From Parvibaculum sp. (GTDB taxonomy: Bacteria > Pseudomonadota > Alphaproteobacteria > Parvibaculales > Parvibaculaceae): a stretch of 64,000 bases of DNA. The position numbers and the translations under genes are program-made. Below the pieces are notes generated by a model, which made no database searches, was not told where the DNA came from, and saw only the letters and a program-made list of their open reading frames with translations. How positions within the stretch are numbered: position 1 is the stretch's first letter; each line of letters opens with the position of its first letter. This document shows, one piece after another, positions 1-9,274 of this stretch. The stretch lies in NCBI GenBank assembly GCA_031291615.1, contig JARLIS010000024.1, positions 106,923 to 170,922 of the forward strand, read 5' to 3'.

Positions 1-740
1 GCAAGCCGCGCGCGGGCTTCCGCGTCGCTGACGGGAAGGGAGCCGGCGGGCCCGCGCGGCGCCTTGTCCTCCCATTCCGGCAGATCGTTCCAGATATCGA
101 AGCCCCGGCCCGCTTGCGGACGCCCCTCGCGCGCGATGACGTCGCCAAGCGCCGCGACGACGCCGGGCCCCCAGGCCCAGCCCGCTTCCGCCATCCGGTA
201 GGCGGTGCGCGCGGCGGCGGGCTTGTCGGGATAGGCGGGCGATTGCAGCGTGGAGAGGAGCCGCGCCGCCGCCTCGTGCAGCATCAGCGCCTGTGTCGCC
301 GGTTCCTCGCTCGCATCAAGCCCGAGCGCGCGGGCAAGGCCGCCCGGCGTCGGCAGGCAGGGCCGCGCCGGATGCACGAAGGCGAAAAGTTCGAGAAGGT
401 CGAGCACTTGCGGGCCCGCGCCGCGCGCGCCCTGCGCCGCCCGTGCCCGTGGGTCGAGGCCGAGCGCGATGCGCCGCGCGGTAAAGGCGGGATGCACGGT
501 GATGACGGGATCGCGCGCCAGCATGTCGAGCGCGTCGGCGGCCGTGAGTTCCTAGATCTCGCCGTCGGCGCTGACGGACAGCGCGCCCCAGCGGGCGCGG
601 GGGGGCGCGCGGGCGGGCGGGGGGGCCCGCGGCCCCCCCGCGTGGGGCGCGGGCCCGCGCGGCGCCGCCTCGGGAAGAACGGGGCCGCCGGGGAAGTCGC
701 CGGAATCGCCGCCAGAATCGGTGATGGATGGGTGGGCCAT
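1..740 (-). CDS. DinG-like (Rad3-type) ATP-dependent DNA helicase, N-terminal part, interrupted
   Basis: This is the amino-terminal part of a gene that runs off the left edge. The minus strand reads LDLLELFAFVHPARPCLPTP and an ALGLDASEEP segment, the N-terminal region typical of alphaproteobacterial DinG/Rad3-like helicases that lies ahead of the ATPase core. The reading frame can be followed from ATG 740 (MAHPSITDSG), but a TAG at 552-554 breaks it just after SADGEI, and coding continues immediately with ELTAADALDM. The 597-670 stretch is almost pure G/C. I think base-call errors at a contig end are likelier than a true pseudogene. The helicase motifs lie outside the window. Confidence 0.6.
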
Positions 741-791
741 TGCCGGCAGTATAGACACGGGCGCCGCATTTTCTCACCCGCGAAGGGCGGC

Positions 792-2684
792 TTATCCGTG
801 CAGGCTCGGGAACGAGCGGGAGAGCGCCCGCCAGGTCGCGCTGATCTTCTGTTGCAGGCGGGGCACGTCGTGGATGGCGTTGTCCTCGCGGCCGCGCTCG
901 ACCGCATCGCCGATCTCGCGCGCGACCTCGGAGACGGCGATAAGGCCGATTTCCGCCGCCTCTCTTTGCAGCGCTTCGGCGTTGTAGCCAAGCGCCACCG
1001 TGTCGCGCTGACTGCGGGCCGCTTCTATTTTCGCCTGTAAGTCGAGAACCCGGGCCAGGGCGGCGACCATGTGATCGGTGATGCGCTCCGCGCCGAGCTC
1101 CCGTTCAAGCTCATAGAGATAGTCGTGGTCGATGAGCCGCTCGGGCGACGACAGGCGTTCAGGTTCGGCCCGGCCGATTTCGGGCGCGTGCCCGAGGCTG
1201 TGCCCGGGCTCCTGAGGCAGAAGGAACCAGAAGGTGCTTCCCTGTCCCGGCGCGCTGTCGACCTGAATTTGCCCGCCCATCAGCCCGATGAGCCGGTCGC
1301 AGATCGCTAGGCCGAGGCCCATGCCTCCCGGCCGCCCCGATCCGCTCGCCGCCTCGCCCTGGGTGAAACTTTCAAAGAGACGCGCCTGGGCGTCGGGCGT
1401 GAGGCCGATGCCGGTGTCTAGCACCGAGAAGCGCAGCGCCGGCGTCGGATCGGCCCGGCCGAACGTCACCGGCTGCACGCGCAGGATGACGCCGCCCGTT
1501 TCGGTGAACTTGATCGCGTTGGAAACGAGATTGACGAGCACCTGCCGCAGGCGATCGGGGTCGGCCACCATGCTCGGCGGCGTGCCTGGAACGAAATCGA
1601 GCTCGAGCGAAAGGCCGCGCTCCTTCGCTTCCGGCCGCATCAGGCGCACCACGCCCTTGGCGATCTCATGCGGGTCGAAGCTGCGCGGCTTCAATTCGAG
1701 CGAACGGGCTTCCATCTGCGAGAAATCGACCATGTCGTCGAAAAGGCGGCGCAGCATCTGGCTCGATTCCGTCATCGACTGCGCCAGATTGCGCTGCGCG
1801 TCGGTCAGAGGCTCGTCGCGAAGCTGGCGCGCCATGCGTGCAAGCGTGTCGAGAGGCATGCGGACCTGATGGCCGAGAATGTCGAGGAATTCGGTCTTGG
1901 CGCGGTTGGCCGCCCGGGCGCGGCGTTCGGCTTGTTCGGCGTCGCTGCGCTTCTGCTCGGTCGCCGCATGGGCGCGCGCCATGCGCTCTATGAGATCGGC
2001 ATTCTCGAAGCGCAGCCGGAAGGCTTCGGCATATGAGCGGTTCACGCGCCGCGTCCATCCCGAGAGCGTGAGCAGGAACAGCAGCGACAGCGCCACGGTG
2101 GCAAAGCCGAGCGGGTCGCCCGAGAGGATCAGGAGGATCATCGTCGGCGCGCAGGCCATGCTGATATAGGCGATGACGGCGGCCGGAAAGGCGGCGCGGG
2201 TGATCGCCGTCGACATGCTGAGGCAGGAGAGCACCAGCGCGTAGAAAATGTGCTGCGCGAAGGACGAACCCGGCAGCCACAACAGCCCGCCGACGCCCCA
2301 AGTGGAACCGCTGATGAGCGTGACGGCGGTGTAGCGCTTGGCCCAGACCGTCGCCCTTGTGAGCGCGTCGGGATCGGCCCTGAAGCCGGAGCGCACCCGG
2401 TCGAAGAGGATCTGCGCCACGAGCTGGAACAGCATGACGACGCCCGTCGCCCAGACCGGCGCGGTCTGGTAGAAGGCGAGACCTACGACCAGGATGCCGC
2501 CGAAAACCGTGTAGCGGCTCGTCTCGCCGAGGTCGAGGAGAAGGCGGACCTGCTCGGCGGCCACGCGCGTCGCAAGGTCGGGCTTGCGGCGGGAAAAATC
2601 TGCGGCGGGGAACGCATCCGCATCCGCGTCGGTCGCCTTGACGGTGGAAGGTTCCATCTCGGACATGGTGCGTGTTTCGGGCAC
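792..2684 (-). CDS. membrane-bound sensor histidine kinase with degenerate C-terminal HPt-like region
   Basis: This is a 630-residue two-component sensor kinase. About six hydrophobic segments lie between residues 57 and 210, followed by a short coiled coil (about 220-265). The dimerisation/phosphoacceptor helix carries His272 in LGHQVRMPLDTL. The ATPase domain has an N box (NLVSNAIKF, about 385-393), a G1 box (DTGIGL, 423-428) and a G2 box (GMGLGLAI). The residue after the phosphoacceptor His is Gln instead of the usual Glu. Residues about 520-625 look like an HPt bundle, but the phosphorylatable His is absent (AEALQREAAEIG). No response regulator is adjacent. The start is GTG 2684 or, equally possible, ATG 2666. 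The signal is unknown. Confidence 0.88.
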   Translation of the reverse strand: MPETRTMSEMEPSTVKATDADADAFPAADFSRRKPDLATRVAAEQVRLLLDLGETSRYTVFGGILVVGLAFYQTAPVWATGVVMLFQLVAQILFDRVRSGFRADPDALTRATVWAKRYTAVTLISGSTWGVGGLLWLPGSSFAQHIFYALVLSCLSMSTAITRAAFPAAVIAYISMACAPTMILLILSGDPLGFATVALSLLFLLTLSGWTRRVNRSYAEAFRLRFENADLIERMARAHAATEQKRSDAEQAERRARAANRAKTEFLDILGHQVRMPLDTLARMARQLRDEPLTDAQRNLAQSMTESSQMLRRLFDDMVDFSQMEARSLELKPRSFDPHEIAKGVVRLMRPEAKERGLSLELDFVPGTPPSMVADPDRLRQVLVNLVSNAIKFTETGGVILRVQPVTFGRADPTPALRFSVLDTGIGLTPDAQARLFESFTQGEAASGSGRPGGMGLGLAICDRLIGLMGGQIQVDSAPGQGSTFWFLLPQEPGHSLGHAPEIGRAEPERLSSPERLIDHDYLYELERELGAERITDHMVAALARVLDLQAKIEAARSQRDTVALGYNAEALQREAAEIGLIAVSEVAREIGDAVERGREDNAIHDVPRLQQKISATWRALSRSFPSLHG

Positions 2685-2751
2685 TTTATTAAGGCGTTGC
2701 GCCGTCCCTGGGGGCAGAATGACGCTATCGCGTCCGGATGGTTGTGTCGCG

Positions 2752-2780
2752 TTGACTGTATGGGTTCCCGAGCATAGGGT
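2752..2780 (+). promoter_or_regulatory. putative sigma-70 promoter of the lysyl-tRNA synthetase gene
   Basis: A TTGACT -35 box at 2752-2757 and a TAGGGT -10 box at 2775-2780 are separated by exactly 17 bp. They lie about 45 bp before the ATG at 2824. This is a motif match only. Confidence 0.4.
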
Positions 2781-2823
2781 CCCGCTCTTTACAAATCATT
2801 AAGACTTCTGACCCGGTTGAACC

Positions 2824-4443
2824 ATGTCCTCCAGCGCACAAACCGCCCGAGATTCCGAGCTTCTTGAAGCTGCCAGAGTGAGCAAAGCCTGGCCGTTCGA
2901 GGAGGCCCGGAAACTGGTCGACAGGCTGGAGAAAGAAGGGGGCGGCAGCCGGACGGTCCTTTTCGAGACGGGTTATGGCCCATCGGGCCTTCCCCATATC
3001 GGCACATTCGGCGAGGTCGCCCGCACGACCATGGTCCGCCGCGCCTTCGAGGTGCTGGCGCCCGGCGTGCCGACGCGGCTGATCTGCTTTTCCGACGACA
3101 TGGACGGCATGCGCAAGGTGCCGGACAATGTGCCGAACCGCGAGATGCTGAAGCAGCATCTGTTCAAGCCGCTGACCGTCGTGCCCGATCCTTTCGGCAA
3201 GTTCGAGAGCTTCGGCCACCACAACAACGCGATGCTGCGGTCCTTCCTCGACCATTACGGCTTCGATTACGATTTCGTCAGCGCCACGGATTACTACCGC
3301 TCCGGCAAGTTCGACGATGCGCTGCGCAAGGTGCTGGTGCATTTCGACGAGATCATGGAAATCATGCTGCCCTCGCTGCGCGAGGAGCGGGCGCAGACCT
3401 ACAGCCCCGTGCTGCCGATCAGCCCGCGCACGGGCCAGGTGCTGCTCGTTCCCATCCTCGCCCGCAATCCGGAGAAGGCGACGGTCACCTACGAAGACCC
3501 GGAGACCCACGAGATCGTCGAGCAGGACATTCTGAGCGGTCATTCCAAGCTGCAATGGAAGGCCGACTGGGGCATGCGCTGGGCGGCGCTCGGCATCGAC
3601 TACGAAATGGCGGGCAAGGATCACATCGACGGCATGAAGCTGTCGGGCCGCATCTGCCGCGTTCTCGGCGGCAAGCCGCCGGAGGGCTTCAACTACGAGC
3701 TTTTCCTCGACGAGGAAGGCAAGAAGATTTCGAAGTCGAAGGGCAACGGCCTCACCATCGACGACTGGCTGCGCTATGCGAGCCCGGAAAGCCTTTCGCT
3801 TTTCATGTATCAGTCGCCGCGCACCGGCAAGCGCCTCTACTTCGACGTCATCCCGAAGAATGTCGACGAGTATCTTTCCTTCCTCGCTGCCTATCCCAAG
3901 CAGAACGAGAAGGAACGCCTCGGCAATCCGGTCTGGCACATCCATGGCGGCAATCCGCCCACGGATATTCTGCCGATCAGCTTCGGCCTTCTGCTCAACC
4001 TCGTTAGCGCCGCTCACACCAATGACAAGGCCGTGCTCTGGGGTTTCATCCGCAACTATGCGCCCGATGCGACGCCCGAGCGTCTGCCGAAGCTCGACGA
4101 ACTCGTCGGCTATGCGATCAATTATTACAACGATTTCGTGAAGCCGGCGAAGTCCTACCGCGCGCCGACGGAGCTTGAACGCACGGCGCTTGCCGATCTC
4201 GCCGACCGTCTCGAAATTCTTGCCGGTCAGGACACGGCCGAAGAGCTCCAGAACCTTGTCTATGAAATCGGCAAGGCGCACGGATTTGAAAATCTGCGCG
4301 ACTGGTTCAAGGCGCTCTACGAAGTGCTGCTGGGCGAGGCGCAGGGACCGCGCTTCGGTTCCTTCGTCGCGCTTTACGGCATGAAGAGAACGGCGAAGCT
4401 GATCCGCCGGGCGCTTGCGGGCGAAGACCTGTCGCAGGGCTGA
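2824..4443 (+). CDS. lysK: lysyl-tRNA synthetase, class I
   Basis: This enzyme charges tRNA-Lys with lysine using ATP. It is the class I (archaeal-type) enzyme found in alphaproteobacteria and spirochaetes, unrelated to class II LysS. The Rossmann catalytic domain shows the HIGH-like signature PHIG at residues 57-60 ([13 protein letters not shown]), and the KMSKS loop is KISKS at 301-305. The length of 539 residues is normal for the family. The C-terminal alpha-helical anticodon-binding region ends near [14 protein letters not shown]. It is a single-gene unit divergent from the kinase gene, with a plausible promoter upstream. No class II enzyme is visible in the window. Confidence 0.96.
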   Translation: MSSSAQTARDSELLEAARVSKAWPFEEARKLVDRLEKEGGGSRTVLFETGYGPSGLPHIGTFGEVARTTMVRRAFEVLAPGVPTRLICFSDDMDGMRKVPDNVPNREMLKQHLFKPLTVVPDPFGKFESFGHHNNAMLRSFLDHYGFDYDFVSATDYYRSGKFDDALRKVLVHFDEIMEIMLPSLREERAQTYSPVLPISPRTGQVLLVPILARNPEKATVTYEDPETHEIVEQDILSGHSKLQWKADWGMRWAALGIDYEMAGKDHIDGMKLSGRICRVLGGKPPEGFNYELFLDEEGKKISKSKGNGLTIDDWLRYASPESLSLFMYQSPRTGKRLYFDVIPKNVDEYLSFLAAYPKQNEKERLGNPVWHIHGGNPPTDILPISFGLLLNLVSAAHTNDKAVLWGFIRNYAPDATPERLPKLDELVGYAINYYNDFVKPAKSYRAPTELERTALADLADRLEILAGQDTAEELQNLVYEIGKAHGFENLRDWFKALYEVLLGEAQGPRFGSFVALYGMKRTAKLIRRALAGEDLSQG

Positions 4444-4557
4444 ACCGCTCCGGATTTACCATAGATCGCATCGGCCGATGCATGGGGCAGTGTGATTGTG
4501 CAGCATGCGGCGGAGTTTGGCCGGGGGGCCTTGCGGTCGCGCGCCGGGAAGCCGATC

Positions 4558-5421
4558 ATGTGCTCCATGCGGGTTTCACGTATCTGTTTCGCCGTCATCC
4601 ATGCGGCGATTTTCCTGACGCTACAGAGTTTCGTTGCGCATGCCGATGCGCAGGGCATGGATGTCGCGCGCAAGGCATTTGCCGAAGGCGCGTTTCTCGA
4701 CGCGGCGAATTTGGCCCGTCCGCTCGGAACCTCCGAGGCCGCCGCACTCGCCGCCCGCGCCGAACTGGCCGAAGGCGATTTCCGCGCGCCGCGCGCGGCA
4801 AAGCGCGAAAACTTCAAGCGCGCCGAAGAAGATGCGCGCGCCGCGATAGAGCGCGATCCGAAAAATCCTGAAGGCCATCTTTATCTCGCGCTCGCGCTCG
4901 GGTTCCTCGGGCGTATGGATGGCAGCCTCGCCGCACATTTTGCCGGCTACGCGACGGAGGCGCGCCGGAATATCGACATGGCGCTGGCGCTCGCGCCGCA
5001 AAGCGCCTGGGCGCACGCCTTGTCCGGCGGCTGGAACCTCGAAATCGTTCGAGATGGCGGCATGCTCGGCGAATCGATCTATGGCGCGTCGCTGGAAAAG
5101 GGCTGCGCCGATTATGCCCGTGCGCTTGAGCTCGATCCCGGAAACACGGCCATCGCCTATCAATATGCGCTGCAACTGGCGGCTATGGGCGCTTCCTCGC
5201 GCAGGGCGGAGGCGATTAGCGTGCTCTCCTCGGCGCTCGGTTCCGAACCCGGCGACATGCTTGAAAAGCTGTCGCGCCGCCGCGCTCAGCGGTTGAAGCT
5301 GGTGCTCGGGACGCATGACGAGGCGGCGCTGAAGGCGATCATCCGCGATCAGCTCGGCGCGCCGGCGGCGGAGACGGCGGGCAATCGCCGCCCGCTCGGC
5401 GCTACTGGCTCGCCCAGATGA
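4558..5421 (+). CDS. exported TPR-repeat protein
   Basis: This is a protein of about 287 residues. A hydrophobic N-terminal segment (ICFAVIHAAIFLTLQSF) followed by AHADAQ looks like a signal peptide, so it is probably periplasmic. Helical TPR-like repeats follow, for example around ARAAIERDPKNPEGHLYLAL and YARALELDPGNTAIAYQYAL, which are protein-interaction modules. I chose ATG 4558 because it places the signal peptide at the N-terminus; an upstream in-frame ATG at 4492 would add 22 hydrophilic residues. The 3' end overlaps the convergent S24 repressor gene by 20 bp. The specific function is unknown. Confidence 0.75.
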   Translation: MCSMRVSRICFAVIHAAIFLTLQSFVAHADAQGMDVARKAFAEGAFLDAANLARPLGTSEAAALAARAELAEGDFRAPRAAKRENFKRAEEDARAAIERDPKNPEGHLYLALALGFLGRMDGSLAAHFAGYATEARRNIDMALALAPQSAWAHALSGGWNLEIVRDGGMLGESIYGASLEKGCADYARALELDPGNTAIAYQYALQLAAMGASSRRAEAISVLSSALGSEPGDMLEKLSRRRAQRLKLVLGTHDEAALKAIIRDQLGAPAAETAGNRRPLGATGSPR

Positions 5422-6043
5422 TGCGCGCCATCCATAAAATCTCGTCGGGCTTCAGCACGCGCGGCTCGTAAGCCGGATTGAGCGAAGCAAGCTCGACGCT
5501 TTTCGCGGTGCGCCGCGCCAGCACTTTCGCCATGACTTCGCCCGCCATCGTCTTCACGACCACGCGGTCGCCGCGCCGGACGGCTGCCGCCGGCGAGACG
5601 ACGATGACGTCCCCGTCGCGATAGACGGGCGCCATGCTGTCGCCGGAGACTTCGAGCGCATAGGCGTTCTCGTCGGGCACGTCGGGAAACGACACTTCAT
5701 CCCAGCCGCCGCCGACCGGAAAACCCGCATCGTCGAAATAGCCGCCGCCGCCCGCCTGGGCGAGGCCGATGAGCGGCACGCCGCGCGGCTTCGGCGCGCC
5801 CCGTCCCTCGACCAGCATGACGAACTCATCGAGGCTCGCCCCGGTCGCCTCCAGCACGCGGGCCAGGCTTTCGGTGCTCGGCCAGCGCGGCCGGCCTTCC
5901 GCCGTCACGCGCTTCGACTTGTTGAAGGCCGTCGGATCGAGCCCCGCGGCCTTGGCGAGCCCGGAAGCCGACAGCCCGTGGCGGCGCGCCAGATCGTCGA
6001 TGGCGCTCCAGAGACGCGGATGGGAAAGGAGGGAGAGCGACAT
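5402..6043 (-). CDS. HTH and S24-peptidase (LexA/CI-like) transcriptional regulator
   Basis: This is a 213-residue self-cleaving-type repressor. An N-terminal helix-turn-helix (residues about 10-60, GLSASGLAKAAGLDP) precedes an S24 peptidase fold. The nucleophile serine lies in SGDSMAP and the general-base lysine in VVVKT. An Ala-Gly bond in GLAQAGGGG is a candidate autocleavage site, as in LexA and CI. The family includes LexA-like and phage CI-like repressors. No phage genes are nearby, so it is probably a chromosomal stress regulator. Its targets are unknown. Confidence 0.85.
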   Translation of the reverse strand: MSLSLLSHPRLWSAIDDLARRHGLSASGLAKAAGLDPTAFNKSKRVTAEGRPRWPSTESLARVLEATGASLDEFVMLVEGRGAPKPRGVPLIGLAQAGGGGYFDDAGFPVGGGWDEVSFPDVPDENAYALEVSGDSMAPVYRDGDVIVVSPAAAVRRGDRVVVKTMAGEVMAKVLARRTAKSVELASLNPAYEPRVLKPDEILWMARIIWASQ

Positions 6044-6188
6044 TTAAGTATAGGTCCAAATTCCTAGAGACGATAACCCGCCCGAGCCTCGCCTGACCAG
6101 CCGGAAATTTGCGGTCGAACTTATCCCCGCTTTCTTGTTCCCCGCCGTCCGCCTCGCTACATTGCCGCCCGCATCCCGAGAGGCAGGC

Positions 6189-6527
6189 ATGACGACGCGG
6201 ATCTACAAGATCGTGAGCGAAGGCGAATGGCGCGCGGCCGAAGCGAAGGGCCTGTTCGAAGGCTCAGCCGTCGATCGTCGCGACGGCTTCATCCACTTCT
6301 CGACTGCCGCCCAGGCCCCCGAAACGGCAGCCAAGCACTTTGCCGGTGCGCATGACCTGCTGCTCGTCGCGGTGGACGCCTCGGCGCTCGACCTCAAATG
6401 GGAAGTCTCGCGCGGGGGCCAGCTTTTCCCGCACCTCCATGCCGCTCTCCCGATGAGCGCGGTGCTGCGCGTCGATCCGCTGCCGCTCTGCGCCTCGGGC
6501 GAGCACCGCTTTCCGGCGATGGAATGA
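6189..6527 (+). CDS. DUF952 family protein
   Basis: This is a 112-residue small protein matching DUF952. It begins MTTRIYKIVSEGEW and contains the family-typical segments DGFIHFSTAAQ and LKWEVSRGGQLFPHLHA. The ATG at 6189 follows a GAGAGGCAGG ribosome-binding sequence. Its stop overlaps the pyrD start (ATGA at 6524-6527), so the two genes are translationally coupled. The biochemical role of DUF952 is not established; members resemble ADP-ribosyltransferase-fold or glutathione-transferase-associated proteins. Confidence 0.85.
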   Translation: MTTRIYKIVSEGEWRAAEAKGLFEGSAVDRRDGFIHFSTAAQAPETAAKHFAGAHDLLLVAVDASALDLKWEVSRGGQLFPHLHAALPMSAVLRVDPLPLCASGEHRFPAME

Positions 6528-7576
6528 CGCTCATGGACCTTTTCCCGCTTGCACGCCCCGCGCTGAAGTTCATCGATCCCGAACGCGCCCACCGCCTTAC
6601 CATTCAGGCGCTGAAGCTGGGCGCCGGGCCACGCCAGCGCGTCGCCGATCCCGCCTCGCTCGGCGTCGATCTCTGGGGCCTGCATTTCCCGAATCCCGTC
6701 GGCATCGCCGCCGGCTTCGACAAGAACGGCGAAGTGCCCGACGCGATGCTCGCCATGGGGCTGGGTTTTGCCGAAGTCGGCACGGTGACGCCGCGCCCGC
6801 AGGCAGGAAATCCGCGCCCGCGCGTCTTCCGTCTTGAAGCGGAACGCGCCGTCATCAATCGTCTCGGCTTCAACAATGAAGGCCATGACGCGCTGAAGCG
6901 CCGCCTCGTCGCGCGGCGCGGCCGGCCGGGCATCGTCGGCGTCAATATCGGCGCGAACAAGGATGCCGCCGACCGCGTCGCCGACTATCAGGCGGGCATC
7001 GAGGCCTTCGAGGGGATTGCGAGTTACTTCACGGTCAATATTTCATCGCCCAACACGCCGGGCCTTCGCGCCCTGCAAAGCAAGGACGAGCTGGAAGGCC
7101 TGATCTCGCGCGTCTTGAAGGCGCGCAAGGGCAGGACACCGGTTCTGCTGAAGATTGCGCCCGATCTGACGAAGCCGGAGCTCGCCGACATCGCCGCCGT
7201 CGCGCTTGAAAAACATCTCGACGGCCTCATCGTCTCCAATACGACGATCCGCCGCGAAGGGCTCGTCTCCGGCCCGCAGGCGCATGAGCAGGGCGGCCTG
7301 TCCGGCAAGCCGCTTTTCGCGCTCTCGACGGAAGTGCTGCGCGAGGTCTATCGTCTGACCGATGGGCGCATCCCCATCGTCGGCGTCGGCGGCATATCGA
7401 GCGGCGCGGACGCCTATGCGAAAATCCGCGCAGGCGCGTCGCTTGTGCAGCTCTATTCCGCGCTTACCTATGAAGGCCCGGCGCTTGTCGCCCGCATCAA
7501 GCGCGAGCTTGCGGCGTCGCTCGCCGCAGACGGTTTCGCCCATGTCGCCGATGCGGTGGGCGTCGACGCGAAGTAG
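6524..7576 (+). CDS. pyrD: dihydroorotate dehydrogenase (quinone), class 2
   Basis: This enzyme catalyses the fourth step of pyrimidine synthesis, oxidising dihydroorotate to orotate with FMN and passing electrons to membrane quinone. The 350-residue protein has the class 2 N-terminal helical extension (MDLFPLARPALKFIDPERAH). It has the FMN-barrel motifs PVGIAAGFDKNGE, INRLGFNNEGHD and VNISSPNTPGLR, the last including the catalytic serine region. The glycine-rich phosphate-binding segment is IVGVGGISSGADAYAKI. ATG 6524 overlaps the DUF952 stop; ATG 6533 (MDLF) is an alternative start. Confidence 0.95.
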   Translation: MTLMDLFPLARPALKFIDPERAHRLTIQALKLGAGPRQRVADPASLGVDLWGLHFPNPVGIAAGFDKNGEVPDAMLAMGLGFAEVGTVTPRPQAGNPRPRVFRLEAERAVINRLGFNNEGHDALKRRLVARRGRPGIVGVNIGANKDAADRVADYQAGIEAFEGIASYFTVNISSPNTPGLRALQSKDELEGLISRVLKARKGRTPVLLKIAPDLTKPELADIAAVALEKHLDGLIVSNTTIRREGLVSGPQAHEQGGLSGKPLFALSTEVLREVYRLTDGRIPIVGVGGISSGADAYAKIRAGASLVQLYSALTYEGPALVARIKRELAASLAADGFAHVADAVGVDAK

Positions 7577-7590
7577 AAGAGGAATGAGAC

Positions 7591-7953
7591 ATGGCGACAG
7601 TTACGATGTGGCACAATCCGCGTTGCAGCACCTCCCGCACGACGCTCTCTCTTCTCGATCAGCACGGGCTTCAGCCCGAAATCGTCGAATATCTGAAGAC
7701 GCCGCCGAGCGCCGACGAGATCAAGGCGGTGCTGAAAAAACTCCACATGAAGCCGCGCGAATTCATTCGCAAGAAAGAGCCGCTCTACAAGGAGCTGAGC
7801 CTCGACAAGGAAAGCGTGACTGACGATCAGCTTGTGGCGGCGATGGCTGCAAATCCGGTGCTGATCGAACGTCCCGTCGTTTTCTACGGTGCGCGCGCCG
7901 CACTCGGCCGGCCGCCCGAAAACGTTCTCGATCTCTTCACCGATCTTATCTGA
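7591..7953 (+). CDS. arsC: ArsC family arsenate reductase (glutaredoxin-dependent type)
   Basis: This is a 120-residue thioredoxin-fold protein. The N-terminal NPRCSTSR corresponds to the active-site cysteine loop of glutaredoxin-coupled arsenate reductases, and RPVVF matches the conserved C-terminal anion-binding arginine segment. It starts 14 bp after pyrD and may be cotranscribed. No arsR or arsB lies nearby, so a housekeeping Spx/ArsC-like thiol protein is a possible alternative. The end overlaps the convergent MATE gene by 8 bp. Confidence 0.88.
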   Translation: MATVTMWHNPRCSTSRTTLSLLDQHGLQPEIVEYLKTPPSADEIKAVLKKLHMKPREFIRKKEPLYKELSLDKESVTDDQLVAAMAANPVLIERPVVFYGARAALGRPPENVLDLFTDLI

Positions 7954-9274
7954 GCGCCGACGCGGCGATGCGGGCATAGAAGGGCGCGAGCGTCGCGGCC
8001 CGCGCCACATAAAAGATCGCCAATGCCGCCCAGAGACCGTGATTGCCGTAGCCTGGCGTCAGCAAGGCCCAGGCGGCAAGAAAGATCGCCAGCGCCATCG
8101 CCATGGCATTGCGCATTTCGCGCGTATGCGTCGCGCCGATGAAAATGCCGTCGAGCAGGAAACACCAGACAGCGGCGAAGGGAATAAGCGCGGCCCAAGG
8201 AAGGTAGGTCCGCGCCTCCGTTCGCACGAGTTCCGATGCGGTCAGCGCGTCGATGAGCAAGGGGCCGGCGAGATAGACGAAACCCGACATGAAGACCGCG
8301 GCGCCGCCCGCCCACAAGGTGGAGAGCTTCACCGCGCGGTCGAAGGTCTCCTTCGTGCGCGCGCCGACCGCCTCTCCCACCAGCGCTTCGGCGGCCGAGC
8401 AGAAAGCGTCGAGCAGAAAGGCCGAAAAGGCGACGAACTGGCCGAGCACCGCATTGGCCGCCAGCGTCACGTCGCCCGCCCTGGCGCCCTGCGCGGTGAA
8501 GAACGAGAAGGCGAAGATCAGGCAGAATGTGCGGATCATGATGTCGCGATTGACCGCGATCATGCGCGACAGCCGTGCAGGATCGAGTATCCGCGCCCGG
8601 CTCCAGCTCGAAAACCCCGCCCAGCCCGTCGATCTGAGGTCGCGCCAGGCGATGGCGACGCCGACAAGCGCGGCCGAAATCTCGGCGATCAGCGTGCCCG
8701 TCGCCACGCCTTTCACGGCCCAGCCGAACCCCATGACGAAAGTGACATTGAGCGCGATGTTGAGCCCGTTCATGAAAACTTGCAGCACAAGCGCGATGTT
8801 CGGCTTCTGCCGTCCGATGAACCAGCCGAGCAGCGCGAAATTCGCCAGGGCGAAGGGCGCGCTCCAGATGCGGATGGAAAAGAAATCATGCGCCATCGCC
8901 TGCACGCGGTCGCTGCCCTTGAGGAGCGCCAGCGCCGCGACGACGATGGGCCATTGCAGCAGGACGAGCGCAAGCCCGATAGCGCCCGCGACGAGAAGCG
9001 CGCGGCCGAGATTGGCGCTCACCTCGTCGGCGTCGCGCGCGCCGAGCGCCTGCGCGGTGAGACCCGTCGTTCCCATGCGCAGGAAGCCGAAGCCCCAATA
9101 GACGAAATTGAAAATCGTCGCGCCGAGCGCAATGGCGCCGAGCGCCGCCGGATCGGGAATGCGCCCGATCACCACCATGTCGGCAAGGCCGAGGAGCGGC
9201 GTCGAAATATTCGACAGCACGATCGGCCAGGCGAGCTTCAACACCCGGCCATGCGTGACGCGGGCTCCGCTCAT
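7946..9274 (-). CDS. MATE family efflux transporter (DinF-like)
   Basis: This is a 442-residue multidrug and toxin extrusion-type inner-membrane transporter. It has about 12 hydrophobic segments in two related halves. The N-terminal half contains LAWPIVLSNISTPLLGLADMVVIG, typical of the DinF branch, with LGATIFNFVYWGFGFLRMG and TGLTAQALGA following. These proteins export organic cations using Na+ or H+ gradients. It is the last gene of a minus-strand operon: its start codon (9272-9274) directly abuts the CYTH gene stop. The substrate is unknown. Confidence 0.93.
   Translation of the reverse strand: MSGARVTHGRVLKLAWPIVLSNISTPLLGLADMVVIGRIPDPAALGAIALGATIFNFVYWGFGFLRMGTTGLTAQALGARDADEVSANLGRALLVAGAIGLALVLLQWPIVVAALALLKGSDRVQAMAHDFFSIRIWSAPFALANFALLGWFIGRQKPNIALVLQVFMNGLNIALNVTFVMGFGWAVKGVATGTLIAEISAALVGVAIAWRDLRSTGWAGFSSWSRARILDPARLSRMIAVNRDIMIRTFCLIFAFSFFTAQGARAGDVTLAANAVLGQFVAFSAFLLDAFCSAAEALVGEAVGARTKETFDRAVKLSTLWAGGAAVFMSGFVYLAGPLLIDALTASELVRTEARTYLPWAALIPFAAVWCFLLDGIFIGATHTREMRNAMAMALAIFLAAWALLTPGYGNHGLWAALAIFYVARAATLAPFYARIAASALR

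Noticed and set aside
5402..6043. A prophage repressor marking a phage
   Set aside because: No integrase, structural or lysis genes are near; the surrounding genes are housekeeping.
7591..7953. An arsenic-resistance operon
   Set aside because: ArsC stands alone next to pyrD with no arsR, arsB or acr3.
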